DNA of 64,000 nt from Pogonophryne albipinna. Lineage: Eukaryota; Chordata; Actinopteri; Perciformes; Artedidraconidae. This document shows, one piece after another, positions 48,937 through 61,127 of the stretch. Made by a program: the position numbers and the translations under genes. The stretch lies in contig JAPTMU010000167.1 in the NCBI GenBank assembly GCA_028583405.1, forward strand, positions 62,001 to 126,000. The letters are read 5' to 3'. The number at the start of each line of letters is the position of its first letter. The first letter of the stretch is position 1. The notes under the pieces are model-generated. The model searched no databases and was not told where the DNA came from. It saw only the letters and a list, made by a program, of their open reading frames with translations.

Positions 48937-50803
48937 TAAAATGGTTGAGCATGTTTACTTTGTATTATCTAGTTACATGCAATGTAATCAATTCCCAATA
49001 AAGAAATGTAACATACACAAACGACAGGTCCAGAACTATGGAGTCAGAGGTATAAATGCTAAAAATGTAGGAGAAAACCCTGCTTTATTACCACTCAATC
49101 TAATCTAAAAATGTATCAGTAATACGAGTCAGACCATAAGTAGACAAAGTTGTCTAGAGGCAGCCACAAGGGATATGATAAGGTTGGCATTACATGATAT
49201 AAGGTAATATACCTAATCTAAATAATCAAGCATTGTTTGTTTAGAGTGTAAGCCAGTTTCACTGATACTCTGATTTATTTATGCATGATTGCATCTATGA
49301 ATTTGGCCCAAGGCTTCGAACTGGTGAGGCTGCCGCTCTAGAGTTACATGATATATACAGGCACAGGTTTTCAGTGGGAATGCATCATTGTTTCTTGTTA
49401 CTTATAGGCGTAAAAGTATAGGGAATTACACAGCATTAGCTGCTTTGTATTCTATGTTTTAGTAACGCTGTGACTTTCATTGCTCCTTACAGCACACTTG
49501 CATGCTGTAAGGAGCAATGAAATGTGTGGCATTACCACATTTTTACAAGCATCAGAGAGTTACAATGACCTTCAGGTAATATGAAAACAGGAAATATATC
49601 TATCAAGAGCCATTGTTAAGTTTGTCTATTTTTAAACTACTGTAGAAACATGTCGGTAACACAGCGGACTGGAAAAGGACCCCTCTATGTAGATACGAAA
49701 GGTGTCATTATAAGCTACAAAAACACAACCATGCTTAGTTCCTGTTGATTATAAGCTGATGAAAACCTTGTTGTGAATAGTGTATTTAATTTCTACTATA
49801 AGACACCCCTACATACGACACCCTGACGCTTTCAAAAAGTAGGAAATCACAATTTTTTGTAAAAGTCTGCTGCATAAAAAATAATGATGCAGTGCTTTCT
49901 CAATGCTGCCTGATATATGCATACGGCCCATTCTGCAAAAAACACCCAGAAACTTTACCCAGGAGAGCAAGGGATAGTAAAGCGAGTAATGTCTTATGAG
50001 CTACTCCTATGTGCAAAAGGTGGTTTACTTTCAACCGATATGTTTTCAAATTCAAAATGAATATAAATGAATTAATATTCAGGAATCTTGCTCCGTTTGC
50101 ACCCTCACTGCATGTCTGCATCCTGCTGCCTTTACCCTCTGAGTATAAATGAGTCAAAGAAACTGATTAAATCATGTGGCACAAAGCCCGCTATAGGAGA
50201 TTTTTTCACTGTAATGATTAATAGGATTTCTATTTCAGTCATTATGTTTTTGATTGCCACAAATGAGTGTGTTCCATTAACTGTACAAAAAAAGGCAGTA
50301 TGTCATTGTACCGTGTCAATATCTCACATAATCTCTTTCTCTGTCTTTCTCTCCCTTTTGTGCCTGCTGCACAGTGCCAATATGCAATTACAACTGTGAC
50401 AATCATTATTTTGAGATTGCTTTTGACATCCCTAGTGTCCACCCTCACTTGAAATATCAATCTGACCACTGCAAACCCATTCCTCTGTGTTGTATGGGGA
50501 CGAGGCTCTTGAATGGAGATGCAGGGGTCAGTGGTCGATGGCAGGTTATCGACCCTCGTTTGCCTGAAGGCTACAATTTGGTTTGAACGGACTGTAAAAT
50601 AATTGTGATTGCAAGTTTTTTAGAGGGCTTGCTAAAGCAAGAAAGGTTCTTGTTTATGAGTTCGATAAGGCACAAACATGAAATCTGGGAACACAATCTT
50701 ATCCAGAACAACTTGAGTTTTCTTGAAACCAAGAAGGTGAAAGTAATTTTCAGATAATTAAATCAACTGAGCATAACATTATTTTAACAACCGAAACAGA
50801 GTG
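48937..50803. other. Non-coding DNA with a perfect 20-bp hairpin
   Basis: No exon or RNA gene supported. The hairpin at 49475-49522 is listed separately. Confidence 0.5.
49475..49522. repeat. Perfect 20-bp inverted repeat, 8-nt loop
   Basis: TTTCATTGCTCCTTACAGCA, an 8-base spacer, then its exact reverse complement. Similarity ends abruptly on both sides, with no flanking duplication. It may be a local inverted duplication or the smallest of MITEs. The stem is shorter than usual for a microRNA precursor. Confidence 0.92.
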
Positions 50804-50806
50804 TTA

Positions 50807-51134
50807 CGGCCCGTCCACACAGCGGCGTGCGTTGAAGCTTCCAACGCTTCTGCCCATTCACTTTGAATGGGGTGACGTCACTTTTAGCCAAACTGCATTT
50901 TGGGAATCGACGCGGAGCGTTGCTGGCGTTGCTCGCTTCAAAAGTTGAGCAATGTTCAACTTTTGACGCCTCGGCAGAAGCGTCAGCCAATCGAATCATA
51001 TGCCAGTACAAGCTCTAGCCAATCAAACCGCTGCTTGTGTGTCAGGGGCGGGAGATTCATGTGATTGGTTGTTGGTCGAGTGTCAGACACGCCCGCCGGC
51101 AAGCGTCAACGCACGCCGCTGTGTGGACGGGCCG
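50807..51134. mobile_element. PIF/Harbinger MITE, 328 bp
   Basis: Inverted ends CGGCCCGTCCACACAGCGGC then GTGCGTTGA, matched by TCAACGCACGCCGCTGTGTG then GACGGGCCG, flanked by TTA (50804-50806 and 51135-51137). The interior matches both arms of the split element at 20939-23870 in inverted orientation, but lacks the MADF exon. It therefore looks like a further-deleted derivative of that element. Confidence 0.9.
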
Positions 51135-51137
51135 TTA

Positions 51138-52021
51138 CAGAACAGCATGGTGCTTTAGGTTCATATCATTGAAATCTAAAGCAGAGTTTGATGCTCAAAA
51201 TGAAATCAGAAATGTGTCTTAGTAGCATCGAGTGATTATTCGCTCCTGTTCATTTATGATTGGCAGTCAACTATACACCTGTCTGAATAGCACAGGTGTA
51301 GATTAAGACTGTCAGAAAATCATAGTGATAAACGGCAGTATGCATGACTGGAATAAACGAAAACAATTAACCTGAAGATGACAGTTCTGAATAACAATGA
51401 TTATAAAATGCCTGTATATTTGATCACGTTTCTTATTAATTAGCTTGAAGTCTTGTTCATTCATCTGATCACCATTGAATCTTTTGACACACCTCCACTT
51501 TAATTATCAATCCCCTTAATTAAAATGGAAATTTGATAGCATTCATAACCATTAAACAAAACTGCCCGTACTTTCAGAGTTCTGAAGGTGTTTCAGCTGA
51601 TCAATTGAACAGAAAGACACCGTTTTAATCTTTGTAAAGTTTAAAAGAAACCCAGACAGTGCATTAGTGAAGGACTCAGGCTTTTTGATTGAGTTTGCAT
51701 CTGTCAGTGGCTGTGTGTTTTGGACTCGGACTCAAGCTGAGTACTAATGGCCAATTCAAGACAATTACAGCAGTAATTGTGTAGCTCTTGGCATTTGGGC
51801 TTTTGAGGAGGCAGACCTGTTCAGGTTGGCCTTGGCAGGTACTGAACACAGAAAGACTGAAATAGACCCATTTATCAGATAACCACTTATGTTCGAGGGA
51901 CTGGCTCTGTCTAAAAAGTTGGATTTGAACACCCACTCGAGAACAAGAGGAAAAGTGACCATGTTCAATCTACCTGATTACATAAAAGCTGTGATGAAGC
52001 GACCTAAATCTAAATAAAACG
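51138..52021. other. Non-coding DNA, nothing recognised
   Basis: No exon, RNA gene or bounded element visible. Confidence 0.5.
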
Positions 52022-52708
52022 CAAGGCAAGGTAAGGCAAGTTTATTTCTATAGCACCTTTCAGCACACGGCAACCCAAAGTGCTTTACAAAATAAAATAA
52101 AAGACATTTAAGAATAAGTACACTAGAAGCACATTATAAAATGGCATTTAAAAAAAATGGCATTTAAAAGACAAAGATAATAAAATAAACACAACAGGTA
52201 TAAAGTACATGAATACAAGCCATACTGCAGTTTGAATATGAACAACTCACTCAAATGCAGCGTCAAAAATATACGTTTTTAGTCTCGATTTAAAAGTATT
52301 AACAGTTGCAGCGGACCTGCAGGATTCAGGGAGTTTGTTCCAGATGGTCGGGGCATAAAAACTAAACGCTGCTTCTCCATGTTTAGTTCTGACTCTTGTA
52401 ACAGAGAGCAGTCCCGTTCCAGAAGACCTGAGACTCCTGGATGATTCATACTTCTGCAGGAGATCGTTAAAGGTCCCATGTCATGCTTTTCCGGTTATTA
52501 CCCGTCCCCTTGTGTGTTATGAAGCTTTTTCTGCATGTAAACAGTCTGCAAAGTCACAAACCCTCAAAGTACACCCTGTAGCGCAGGGCTTCTCAAACTC
52601 CGGACCAAGGTCCAGATCCGGACCGAACTGCAAATCAATCCGGACCGATCCCTGTGTCCCATTATTAAAAAAAAAAAAATTATAAAAAAAGATTCTGATG
52701 TAAATTAA

Positions 52709-53407
52709 AGTGGACCTATTATGCTATATTGGAAAAAAAATATATTGTAGGGCCATACCTATACAAATATAGGTCTGTGAAGTTTTTTGCTTAAAATACC
52801 AAACAGTTCACCCATTTTAGCCATGCCTCATACTGCTCATACCCCTCTTGTGCAGCCCTGTTAGAGAAACGTGGATTTTGGGTCCTTAGCTTGAAAAAAA
52901 AAGAGGAGGCGGAGCTAATGCCTGATCAGAATTCTACCGGAGATAAAGTTAAATTCTGTTGTAATAAAACGCCATCCTGTTCTTATCCACATCAAGGATT
53001 ATTTCTGAAACAGTATGGAGCTCAAATGCTTTTTCTCTTGCGGGTTTATCACAAGGTGAGTTCCTTTTTTGATTTCCTGCTTTTTAAACACATGTGCTCT
53101 CCAGTACAGGTTAGCTCTGAGTGTTAGCGAGGCTTGCTAATGTAAACAAAGACGAGATTACGTCCAAAACGCGTCAGGCATTGTTTCTGATAGCAATTTT
53201 CTGTGGGTCCGCTGCCGATTTGACGTCAGATTGGCAGCAAATCTGTATCCGCTCGTTGTAGCCCTGTTTTTAAAAGATTTGGGTAGCCTACGGAGGAAAA
53301 GAGAGCAGGTTTTATTTTCTGACGCTGCGTGAGTTCCCCGACCCACCGGGGACACATATTTATGTATAAAAGACATCACAAAGTGCATTTTGCATGATAG
53401 GTCCCCT
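52709..53407. mobile_element. Innermost TTAA element, complete copy
   Basis: Flanked by TTAA (52705-52708 and 53408-53411). Ends AGTGGACCTATTATGC and GCATGATAGGTCCCCT are inverted. 699 bp, no coding sequence. It is the intact counterpart of the element interrupted at 38899-44637, and its uninterrupted CTCTCCAGTACAGG shows the pre-insertion target of the 5-kb element. Confidence 0.88.
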
Positions 53408-53708
53408 TTAATGTATATTGTCTTGTGTCTGACGCGTTCTGAGAATGAACGTGCATATATTTACTTGTGTGCGCGAGTGTCACGCGCATTTAAGTTAACC
53501 ACAAGTTTACCTTGACTTTCTAATGCTTCTAATGCCATTTTTGCCGAGGTTCAAGGCATTGGCTACAGACAAACAGTGCCATTTCTCCCACTAGTTCAAG
53601 CCATGATACTGTATGTATGTATGTATTGAATGTCTGTGTGTATACAGGGGCGCCGTTTACCGACAGGCAAGTGCTTGGACCAGAAGGGGGCCCCCAAATA
53701 AGGTAGAT

Positions 53709-53770
53709 TAATCCAATCCAATCCAACTTTATTTATATAGCACTTTAAAACCTCCTGACCAAAGTACATG
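53709..53770 (-). mobile_element. LINE 3'-tail fragment, (GGATT)n type
   Basis: CCAATCCAATCCAACTTTAT then TTATATAGCACTTTAAAAC is the reverse complement of a fish LINE 3' end with a short tandem tail. It lies within the hAT element. Extent approximate. Confidence 0.55.
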
Positions 53771-54375
53771 CATAGCGCGCCGAAACTGCTTCTTAATTTC
53801 AGTTTCGTTGCTCCGCTCCGGGGGTGTGGGGGGACTTTACTGGCATTGATCCGGACCATTGACCTTGTATAAAATTCACAAGTGGACCTTTAACAAAAAA
53901 GTTTGAGTAACCCTGCTGTAGCGAGTAAAACTCTAACACAGAAAAGACCTGTCTATGCTGCCCCAGAACGCCTCGTTGGAGATTTCTCTTTTTCATCCTG
54001 GTACTAAGTGACGTAACAACGACCTAAATGGACCCATTGGTCCAAATGGACCAATCCGCGGAGCCGTTACGTCCGCGGAGCCGTTACGTTAAGTACATTT
54101 GGACCAATCTGCGGACTTCCTCACACACACACACACACACAGGAGCTCCAACAAGCCGTGTAGGACAGAGAGTGAATACACATAATACACAGAGATGCTG
54201 TATGAGAAACCAATGTGAGTTTGGAAAATTGCACAATGTAAATCTATTCTAGTAGACCTCAACAATAGAATTATGATCAGTAGAAATGGCCATGACATTG
54301 GACCTTTAATATAATTTTGTCCTAAACCATTCAGTGCTTTCAGAAGGAAGGTAAGTCTTTGGTATGCGTGTGAAC

Positions 54376-55189
54376 TATTTCTATAGGTAAGTGTACATCC
54401 TTCTGCACACATTTCTCTCACAGTGGATGTTTCCCACAGTGACTCCTCTCAAGGCTGTGATGGCTGCAGAAAGCAGCTTCTCTGTTTTCTGCCCACATAC
54501 TAGCAGACCTGGCCAGGTGCACACTGCCCGAGAGACAAGCTGCCATTTTCACAAACTCTAGCACCCACGCAGAAGAATCTCCATGGATACATTCAGAGAT
54601 AAAAATACATGTACTGCTACTTTTACTTTATACTATAAACAAACGCATATTAATAGCCATACAGTAGGCTTAACTAACAATGACTTCATACATCATTGAG
54701 TTATATATGCATTACTTATTTATCCTCAGAAGCCAATACTTATTATTAAGATAGTTCATTATAATTTAAAGTTGGCATTCCCAGAGGTCAACACAGCACT
54801 GACCCTTACCGGATAATTTGGGGAGGAATGTAATAAGACTGGAGGCTGAAGAGAAACTAAACTTGAGGGAGAATATGAACCGATACCTTCTTAAAAAGTA
54901 ACCCTGGCAATATACCACAAATAAAACATTTCAGGCATTCATAATTTGGTTCATAAAGTTAGTCCCAAACTACATTTGTTGGCAACTATTTTCAACTGTA
55001 TTTTATTCATAATTGGCTACACAGAAAAATGCTTGTTGATAAGGTCAATGTATTGTTATTCATGACTGAGATTCATTGACATTATGAAAACTATATCATA
55101 TCATAAGAACTCTCTTCTAATGGGCTGCAGGCTGCTTTTTGCCTTTTCAACAACCTTGAGTTCCCGACTCAACTTGATGCTGGAAACTT
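54376..55189. other. Non-coding DNA, nothing recognised
   Basis: No exon or repeat boundary found. Confidence 0.5.
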
Positions 55190-55500
55190 TCCACAAAGAT
55201 CTTGGCCCATGCTGACTTGATAGCATCACACAGTTCCTGCAAATATTTCTGGGTGCGCATTAATGCATCTGATGGCACATTATGCCGCTGGAAGCATCCA
55301 TTAGGGAAAGAGCAGACTGCGGTGATCTATTTGTCTGAACTTGGTCAGCAACAATCTGTGAGTACACTTTGGAGTTCAAATGACGCTCAGGTGGTGCTAT
55401 GTGATGGGCTTCCAGTTATGGCCATAAAGTGGTGCAGGAATGTGGTCAGCTTTTTACCACTTCTATCTATAAGTCAACATTTCTTTTTAACAAAGTATTG
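55190..55500. mobile_element. Degenerate DNA-transposon coding relic (class uncertain)
   Basis: Words such as CTTGGCCCATGCTGACTTGA, AGCATCACACAGTTCCTGCA, GCTGGAAGCATCCATTAG and GGTCAGCAACAAT resemble, from memory, the antisense of a widespread old fish transposase with internal deletions. No intact frame and no termini seen. The identification is tentative. Confidence 0.35.
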
Positions 55501-58048
55501 GTTAGATGCCTGAAATGAATCTGTTGCTTACACAAGCTCAGTGATTTTCACATTTAGTTCTACGACATAGAATAATCTAGTAAATACCCCACTGTTAGAT
55601 GTATGAAACTTATGTGTTATTAAACCAAATGCTAACAAGTTGACCCGCCTTTAGCTTAGCAGTTAAGATGTGCAGCCATGATATGTGATGTATTTTTTTG
55701 ATAGCCTAATGTTAGCTTTTTACTCCTAGCAACTGCATTTACCCTTCAAAAAAACATGAAACATTTCTGATAAACAAAATGTGTGTTTCCCCCAGATCTT
55801 ATCTTCTGCAATAATCCAAAAATGTATTGGAAAATCCCATTGCTTTATATGAATGGAGCCTTTGGGATGCCAACTTCTGGTTCACTTCTAAAATATGTCA
55901 TCACTGCAACAATCTTTTGTTTATCTTGTAGTTCCTCATTGAGTGGAGTCGAACAATGTCCATGTGCAAGTATTGTGCATGCAGACGTCCCTCTGCATAC
56001 CGATGTTACACTACACAAGTTTACAATTGTAGCCTGTCAGCTAGAATGAACACATCTTGCCACTCTCGTCTGACCTTTTTTCGTCAATGATGCATTTTTG
56101 TCCCCCGAATTGCTGTTGCTGTCAAGATGTTTTTTTTTTTGCGTTTGTGCTGCTTGATCCTCAGTCAACTCTGTAGTGCGTAAACACCCCAGTGTGACGA
56201 GTGTTTGTCAGATGCTGTAACCGACCCGCCTGTAATGATCACACCAGATTTGAAGCGACTGCAATCTCACGTCTTGCCATTCCAACATTTAGTTGAAAAG
56301 CAACCGAGCCTCTCAGCTATGTCTGCCTGACTTATGTCTTATTTACGCATCACTCAGTGTGGGGGGTGCATTCTGTTTGCATAAAATAGGAGGTTTAAAG
56401 TCAAGAGTATTTTCTCGGGGAGATACAGACGAAGAGAGATGAAAAACATAGGGACGGATGGCCAGACAGTTCAGCTGGATTCGATTTCATGTTACTCTTA
56501 TTTGAATCCAACTCTCTATGTTGCTGTGTTTTTTCTAAAGCAAATGATCAAAGTTGTTCAGCTGTAGACATCATTATCTGGCTGTCAGCTAGGATTTTGA
56601 TTGTCACGACTACAATTTCTTGACGGCAAAGAAGAAAGAAATGACTTTATTGAACGTGTATATTCAGCCTTTTCAGAGTCACAGATTGATTTAAATTGCT
56701 TTGCTTTATGAGGGATTCTTATGTGACATAAGGTCGACCCCCATCCTCCTCCTCTGTAGCCTTCAGTTAACCATCTGCTGGGACGGGAGCACATGGTAGA
56801 AGATATGTTAATGAATGCATACTTATGTATAATACAGACCTGTGTTGGAGGGAATAACGGAGAGAGCGAGCCAGCAAGATCCACATCTCCTGAAAGTAAA
56901 AGAGAGGAAAGTATGGAGGTTCTTTGTGCCACTAGTGCCCCCAAGTGGCCAGCATTGGAACTTGTCCTGCTTTACAAACATGACATGACAACTGCTGCTT
57001 TTCCTTTAGTCTTTCTATAAAGAAAAGCTCAAGGGACATAAATGTAGACATGATGCATTGTAGGCAGATAAGGGGATAGCATAGTTTTTTTTGATGACTA
57101 CTGTTAAACGCATGCTGACACAGTAAACTTCAAAGCAAGACAACTATAACAAATCAGTCCCCAGCCCTGCCTCTGTTCCTCCTCCTGCCAAAAATGCCAT
57201 ACCTGGCCCTTGCCCTAGCCTGCCATCATACCACTTATGAATCAAAGACTGGAGCAGAAGGTGGGAGAGACAAGGACTTATGAGCACTTGGCTCTGACTC
57301 CCCATTTACTCCTTTTTCTCTCCTGCAAGTCTGTACATTTTTCTCTCTCCTCCTGCATTTATCTGTCTAGCTGGGTTCTATGATAAATCCTCATGCGAGG
57401 TTTAAAGCACCCGCGGAGCAGACACTGCCCAGCTTACGCTCTGCTCACATCAATTAGAATACACAGCGGGTCAACATGTTCGATGATACATGCAAACCCA
57501 CGAGAGCAGGGCTCTTCAAAGTCTGAGAGTTGGAGAGACTCTAAGCCTCCCTTCGGACAACACTTGGATTTAAGCGCACCCTCATCCCGCTATAGTTACT
57601 TGCTTAAATTCGCTCAATTGTTGGATTTCTACTGGAAATGTTATTTGTTCTCTTAGACACTCAACAGTTGAACCAATGTAGCGTAATAATCGTTCAGAAA
57701 AGTCTGTTTTAAGATTTATATTAGTTTCTGACTCTGGAAAAGTGAGAAAAACAGTAAAATCATGCCCCAAACGAATGCATCTCTTAACTGTCTCTTTAAC
57801 CTAAACACACTATTATTGAATAGTAATCTTCTTGTGATGAGAAGATCTGATGATGAATTCTGAAACTTTTTCAATACTCATTTGCCAGCTTTCTCCCCTG
57901 TTCTTGAGTTCACCCTGAGAGCGACACAGTCAGAAGCATGTGCACCATTTTTACACTTTTATTCAGTGAAACTCATTGGAGCAACCCAAGAGAGACCGCC
58001 TCCTGTATTAAGACACCCAACCCCGACCTGTTGGGGTTCTCATCTATG
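55501..58048. other. Non-coding DNA, no recognised gene
   Basis: T run near 56131-56140. Frames up to 119 codons (56585-56944, minus) lack known domains. No bounded repeat. Confidence 0.5.
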
Positions 58049-58052
58049 TTAA

Positions 58053-58434
58053 AGGTGGGGTTGGTAATTTTGGAGAAGCGAGCTCGAGTGCGCTAGAATT
58101 TGAAAATAGACAGTCGGAACAAATCTGCCCCTTCCTTACAGAGCCCCTCCTCCAACACACACGAATGCGCACATGACCAATGAGGGCACGAGATAAGTTT
58201 GTGCACAGATGGAAGGCTGACAGGCAGGTAGGCCATCCAGTTATTTTAGCCAGGCCGGCTCAGATGATTGGTCGTGCTTTTTACAGTGCCACGGCTTCCA
58301 CAGATGACATTTTTTTATGGATTTTTTGTCAAAGCACTTAAGATATTCATTGCTATCGGGATGTTAAGAGCATTTCATGGAATATAACAAAAAGTGTATC
58401 TCGAGCCGGTTTCTCAAACTTACCTACCCCACCT
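58053..58434. mobile_element. TTAA MITE, AGGTGGGGTTGGTAA termini
   Basis: Flanked by TTAA (58049-58052 and 58435-58438). The left end AGGTGGGGTTGGTAATTTTG is inverted relative to the right end CTTACCTACCCCACCT. 382 bp, no coding sequence. TTAA target use fits piggyBac- or Kolobok-type enzymes acting in trans. Confidence 0.8.
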
Positions 58435-58438
58435 TTAA

Positions 58439-60634
58439 TGTATGATTTCAGCTGTTCATCACACATTCACAGTGATGGGTGCTCTGTCTCTTAAGGGTGC
58501 GCAGAGTACGCTCTATTTTTCTGAAAGTGTAATGCCCTGAACCTCTGAACAAATTATCCAACAGCACTCCCAATTCACAAACGGTGAAGTGTGCACAAAC
58601 TGAGTTTTATCTTGTATTAACTGCGTAGGGCTCAGGCTCATTGTCTACTGTCTCTAGTTACCCTACATATTTATGTTGCATACATGAGAGAGTTGTTTTG
58701 ATCTTCTTCACACATCAGTAGAAACATTTAAACAGTTATTTTAAAGTTGCAGTTAGTTAAATCATGTTTAACCGTAGGTTGAAATAGGGTTATGTATAGT
58801 CACATACAAATTCTGTGGCCTCCTATTTCAATTGACCCATTGCAGTAAAGAAACAACTCATTTTGTGGGATTAAGCATTGCTTTTCCCAGCCAAATGGGA
58901 GCTTCATTATTAGATTGTAAACCTGTTTACACTGTGCGCTTAGAGCTAATAGAGATGAAAGTAAAATCTCTAGTTGTAACTTTAGACAATCTTCATTTGT
59001 ATAAACCTAATTCCACCACTTGTACAACAACAGACTGTCATACATATTGACAACACAATAACACAGTTCTAAAGTGACTACTGTATCTCTGTGTCCCTCT
59101 GCCCATAACAACAATAACCCGCCTAATAAACAGGGACTGCGACAAGTAGAGAAGCAATGCGACCCAGACTCCGGTCTGCTTCACTGGACCTGAACACAAC
59201 CATTTCATCTGTTGAGCCAGCAGGCCAAATCAAGTGGTCTTTATTAAAGTCTCTGTGATGGATTCACTCCCGGCCTCCCCCGCTGTGATCTATCGCCTGT
59301 CCAGCCGTTGGAGGTCGTAATAAACTTGTTTAGCAATGGGGTCACTGCATGCGAGCGGGGCGTGTTTGTGTGTGGTTCTGCTTGTACAGCACGCTTCGTG
59401 GGTCAGGTCTACAGTCACGACCTTTGCTTTGAACATCCATATCTGCTGGCACTGCATCCCCTTGTCATGATAGTGGTAGTTTCCTCCCAGATTCTATCAT
59501 GATTGCATCATATATTTCTAGGCGCTCACATTTGAGCTATGGTCAGGCAGAGTAGCAGGGCTGTTATTCCTTTGAGTGGTTTTACTGTCTTCAGCAGCTC
59601 CTGCATATTTCCTTTCCGAGTATTAAATCAAAGGCAGTTAGGCGTTACTAAGCCCTTCAGATTCAGTGAAGACACACAGAAAAGTTATTTATTCAAGCAA
59701 TTTATTTGTTAAAAATATCTCATTCATTTTTAAGTTTCCTTCTTAAGCACCCCTGACTTCATCATACTCAATGTCTAATTTCTGCAGTCCATGAATCACA
59801 CTTGGAGACTGCATTAAGCAAAGCAGATGAGATGTGTGAGTGTAATGTCTGTCTGTATTTTAGAGAATGACGCAGAACAATTAGCAGTCGTTGCAGACCG
59901 AGACAGGCGACGTGTGTTGTGTTTCAGTCGACTGCCGTCCCCAGCGTTCTCCGGGACATTCAGGTCAAAGTTAGTACGAGGAGAACCCCATCTGCTTTCT
60001 GATGGGTACCGCAGGGACCAGTGTTATTGGATGATTCATCAGATCAATGGCCGGCATCTTGACTTCCTGAGTCCAGCATGTGGGACTTGTTGAAGTGTAT
60101 GTAGCTTACATGGCAACAAGCTCCTGGCACTGTGGATTATAGGCACCAAAGATTACACATGATTTTTGAAGTAAATGTTCAGCTTTGTTCCCATTGCAAT
60201 CTTTCATTTTTGAAAGTAAACCCCACCAGTGAAAGTGCATAATGTACTTTTATCAGTGAAATCCCTCACAAATAAAGTTTTATGAGAGGTGTGCCAGGAC
60301 ATATTTGGAGATATAATATTCTGTAAGCCCCTTTGGAGGAGGCAGAAAAGGGCAAAGCATGCTATTGTTGTTGTTCTTTATGGTGTTGTTTTATTGAAAG
60401 TGATCAACCATTAAAGGCACTGTAGGTTATCTTACGTTATTGTGCATGGCTTGTTCAACAAGCACTGATAGTCTTATAATGCGACTAGAATACAGTTCTG
60501 TGGATTGAATAGGAGCATTATCATTTAATATTACATCACAAGTACAAAGACTCCAATTAATAAAGCATTTAGTGCCGGAATAAAACATTACAGAAGAGTA
60601 TATTGTATAGTGTGTATACACGGTTTTGTCTTGA
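58439..60634. other. Non-coding DNA downstream of the angiopoietin gene
   Basis: No exon or repeat boundary recognised. Given the minus-strand gene at 61128, this is 3' flank unless the UTR is longer than inferred. Confidence 0.45.
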
Positions 60635-60640
60635 TTTATT
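60635..60640 (-). terminator. Candidate polyadenylation signal of the angiopoietin gene
   Basis: TTTATT on the plus strand is AATAAA on the minus strand. It is the first canonical AATAAA found downstream of the stop at 61128, implying a 3' UTR of about 490 bases. Variant signals or a more distant site are equally possible. Confidence 0.3.
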
Positions 60641-61127
60641 GCAGTTGTTTACAGCAAACAGACACACACACACAACAAAGGTTTTCATACTTGAAAATAT
60701 AAAAATAGATATGTGTTAAAGTGTCTCTAAAGGTTTTTCGATTAATTGTTCATTTCATTTTATAACTGATCATAATTAACTGCATCATTTGATGTGATAA
60801 GTTCTGTTTTTCTCATTTATAGCAAACATCATTTCCTCTTCCAGCTGCACAATCCCTATTGAAATATAGCCTTGGAAACCTTGTGAATAAAAAATAGTTG
60901 GTTGAATGTATCTGTAATGAATTCATTATAACCAGTCTTATGCCGAGTGTCCGCACATGGCCCAAGACAAAAGCTAAGAGCCTCTTTTCAAGATGTCCAG
61001 AAGCTGAAACCACCAACAGTCCGTGTCAAATTTCCTCCCAAAAATACAATTTCCTGGATATTTTTCTTTTTCGTCATCGGAGGCAACATTCACTTCATTT
61101 ATCTGCATCCTGCAAACGCCACGTCTG
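60641..61127 (-). other. Inferred 3' UTR of the angiopoietin gene
   Basis: Sequence between the stop codon and the candidate AATAAA. AT-rich, no repeats recognised. The extent depends on the poly(A) site, which the sequence alone does not prove. Confidence 0.35.

Larger units (their letters stand above)
52584..53915. mobile_element. hAT element nested in the TTAA element
   Basis: Ends CAGGGCTTCTCAAACTCCGG and AAGTTTGAGTAACCCTG, with perfect 8-bp duplications CTGTAGCG (52576-52583 and 53916-53923). It contains a full TTAA element (52709-53407) and a LINE tail (near 53709-53770). Its terminal regions repeat GATCCGGACC and GTGGACC words. No transposase was recognised. Confidence 0.9.
52471..54305. 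mobile_element. TTAA-type element nested in the LINE
   Basis: Flanked by TTAA (52467-52470 and 54306-54309). Ends AGGTCCCATGTCATGC and GCCATGACATTGGACCT are inverted. Its own sequence is 52471-52575 plus 53924-54305, with words such as TCTGCAAAGTCACAAA and GAACGCCTCGTTGGAGATTT. A hAT element fills the middle. A 17-bp TCCGCGGAGCCGTTACG direct repeat (about 54056-54090) and a short (CA)n (54122-54140) lie near the right end. The superfamily could be piggyBac or Kolobok, since both use TTAA. Confidence 0.8.
52022..54375 (-). mobile_element. LINE fragment split by a nested TTAA element
   Basis: The two LINE parts are 52022-52470 and about 54306-54375. On the minus strand the first gives the tail, 3' UTR and the C-terminal codons (ESCRSAATVNTFKSRLKT-like). 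The second resumes with KALNGLGQNYI, exactly where the intact relative at 40865-42427 has KALNGLGPKYISDLL. Everything between is foreign. 5'-truncated; dead. Confidence 0.8.

Noticed and set aside
57487..57560. Possible hAT terminus (CAGGGCTCTTCAAAGTCTGA)
   Set aside because: No inverted partner or 8-bp duplication was found downstream.
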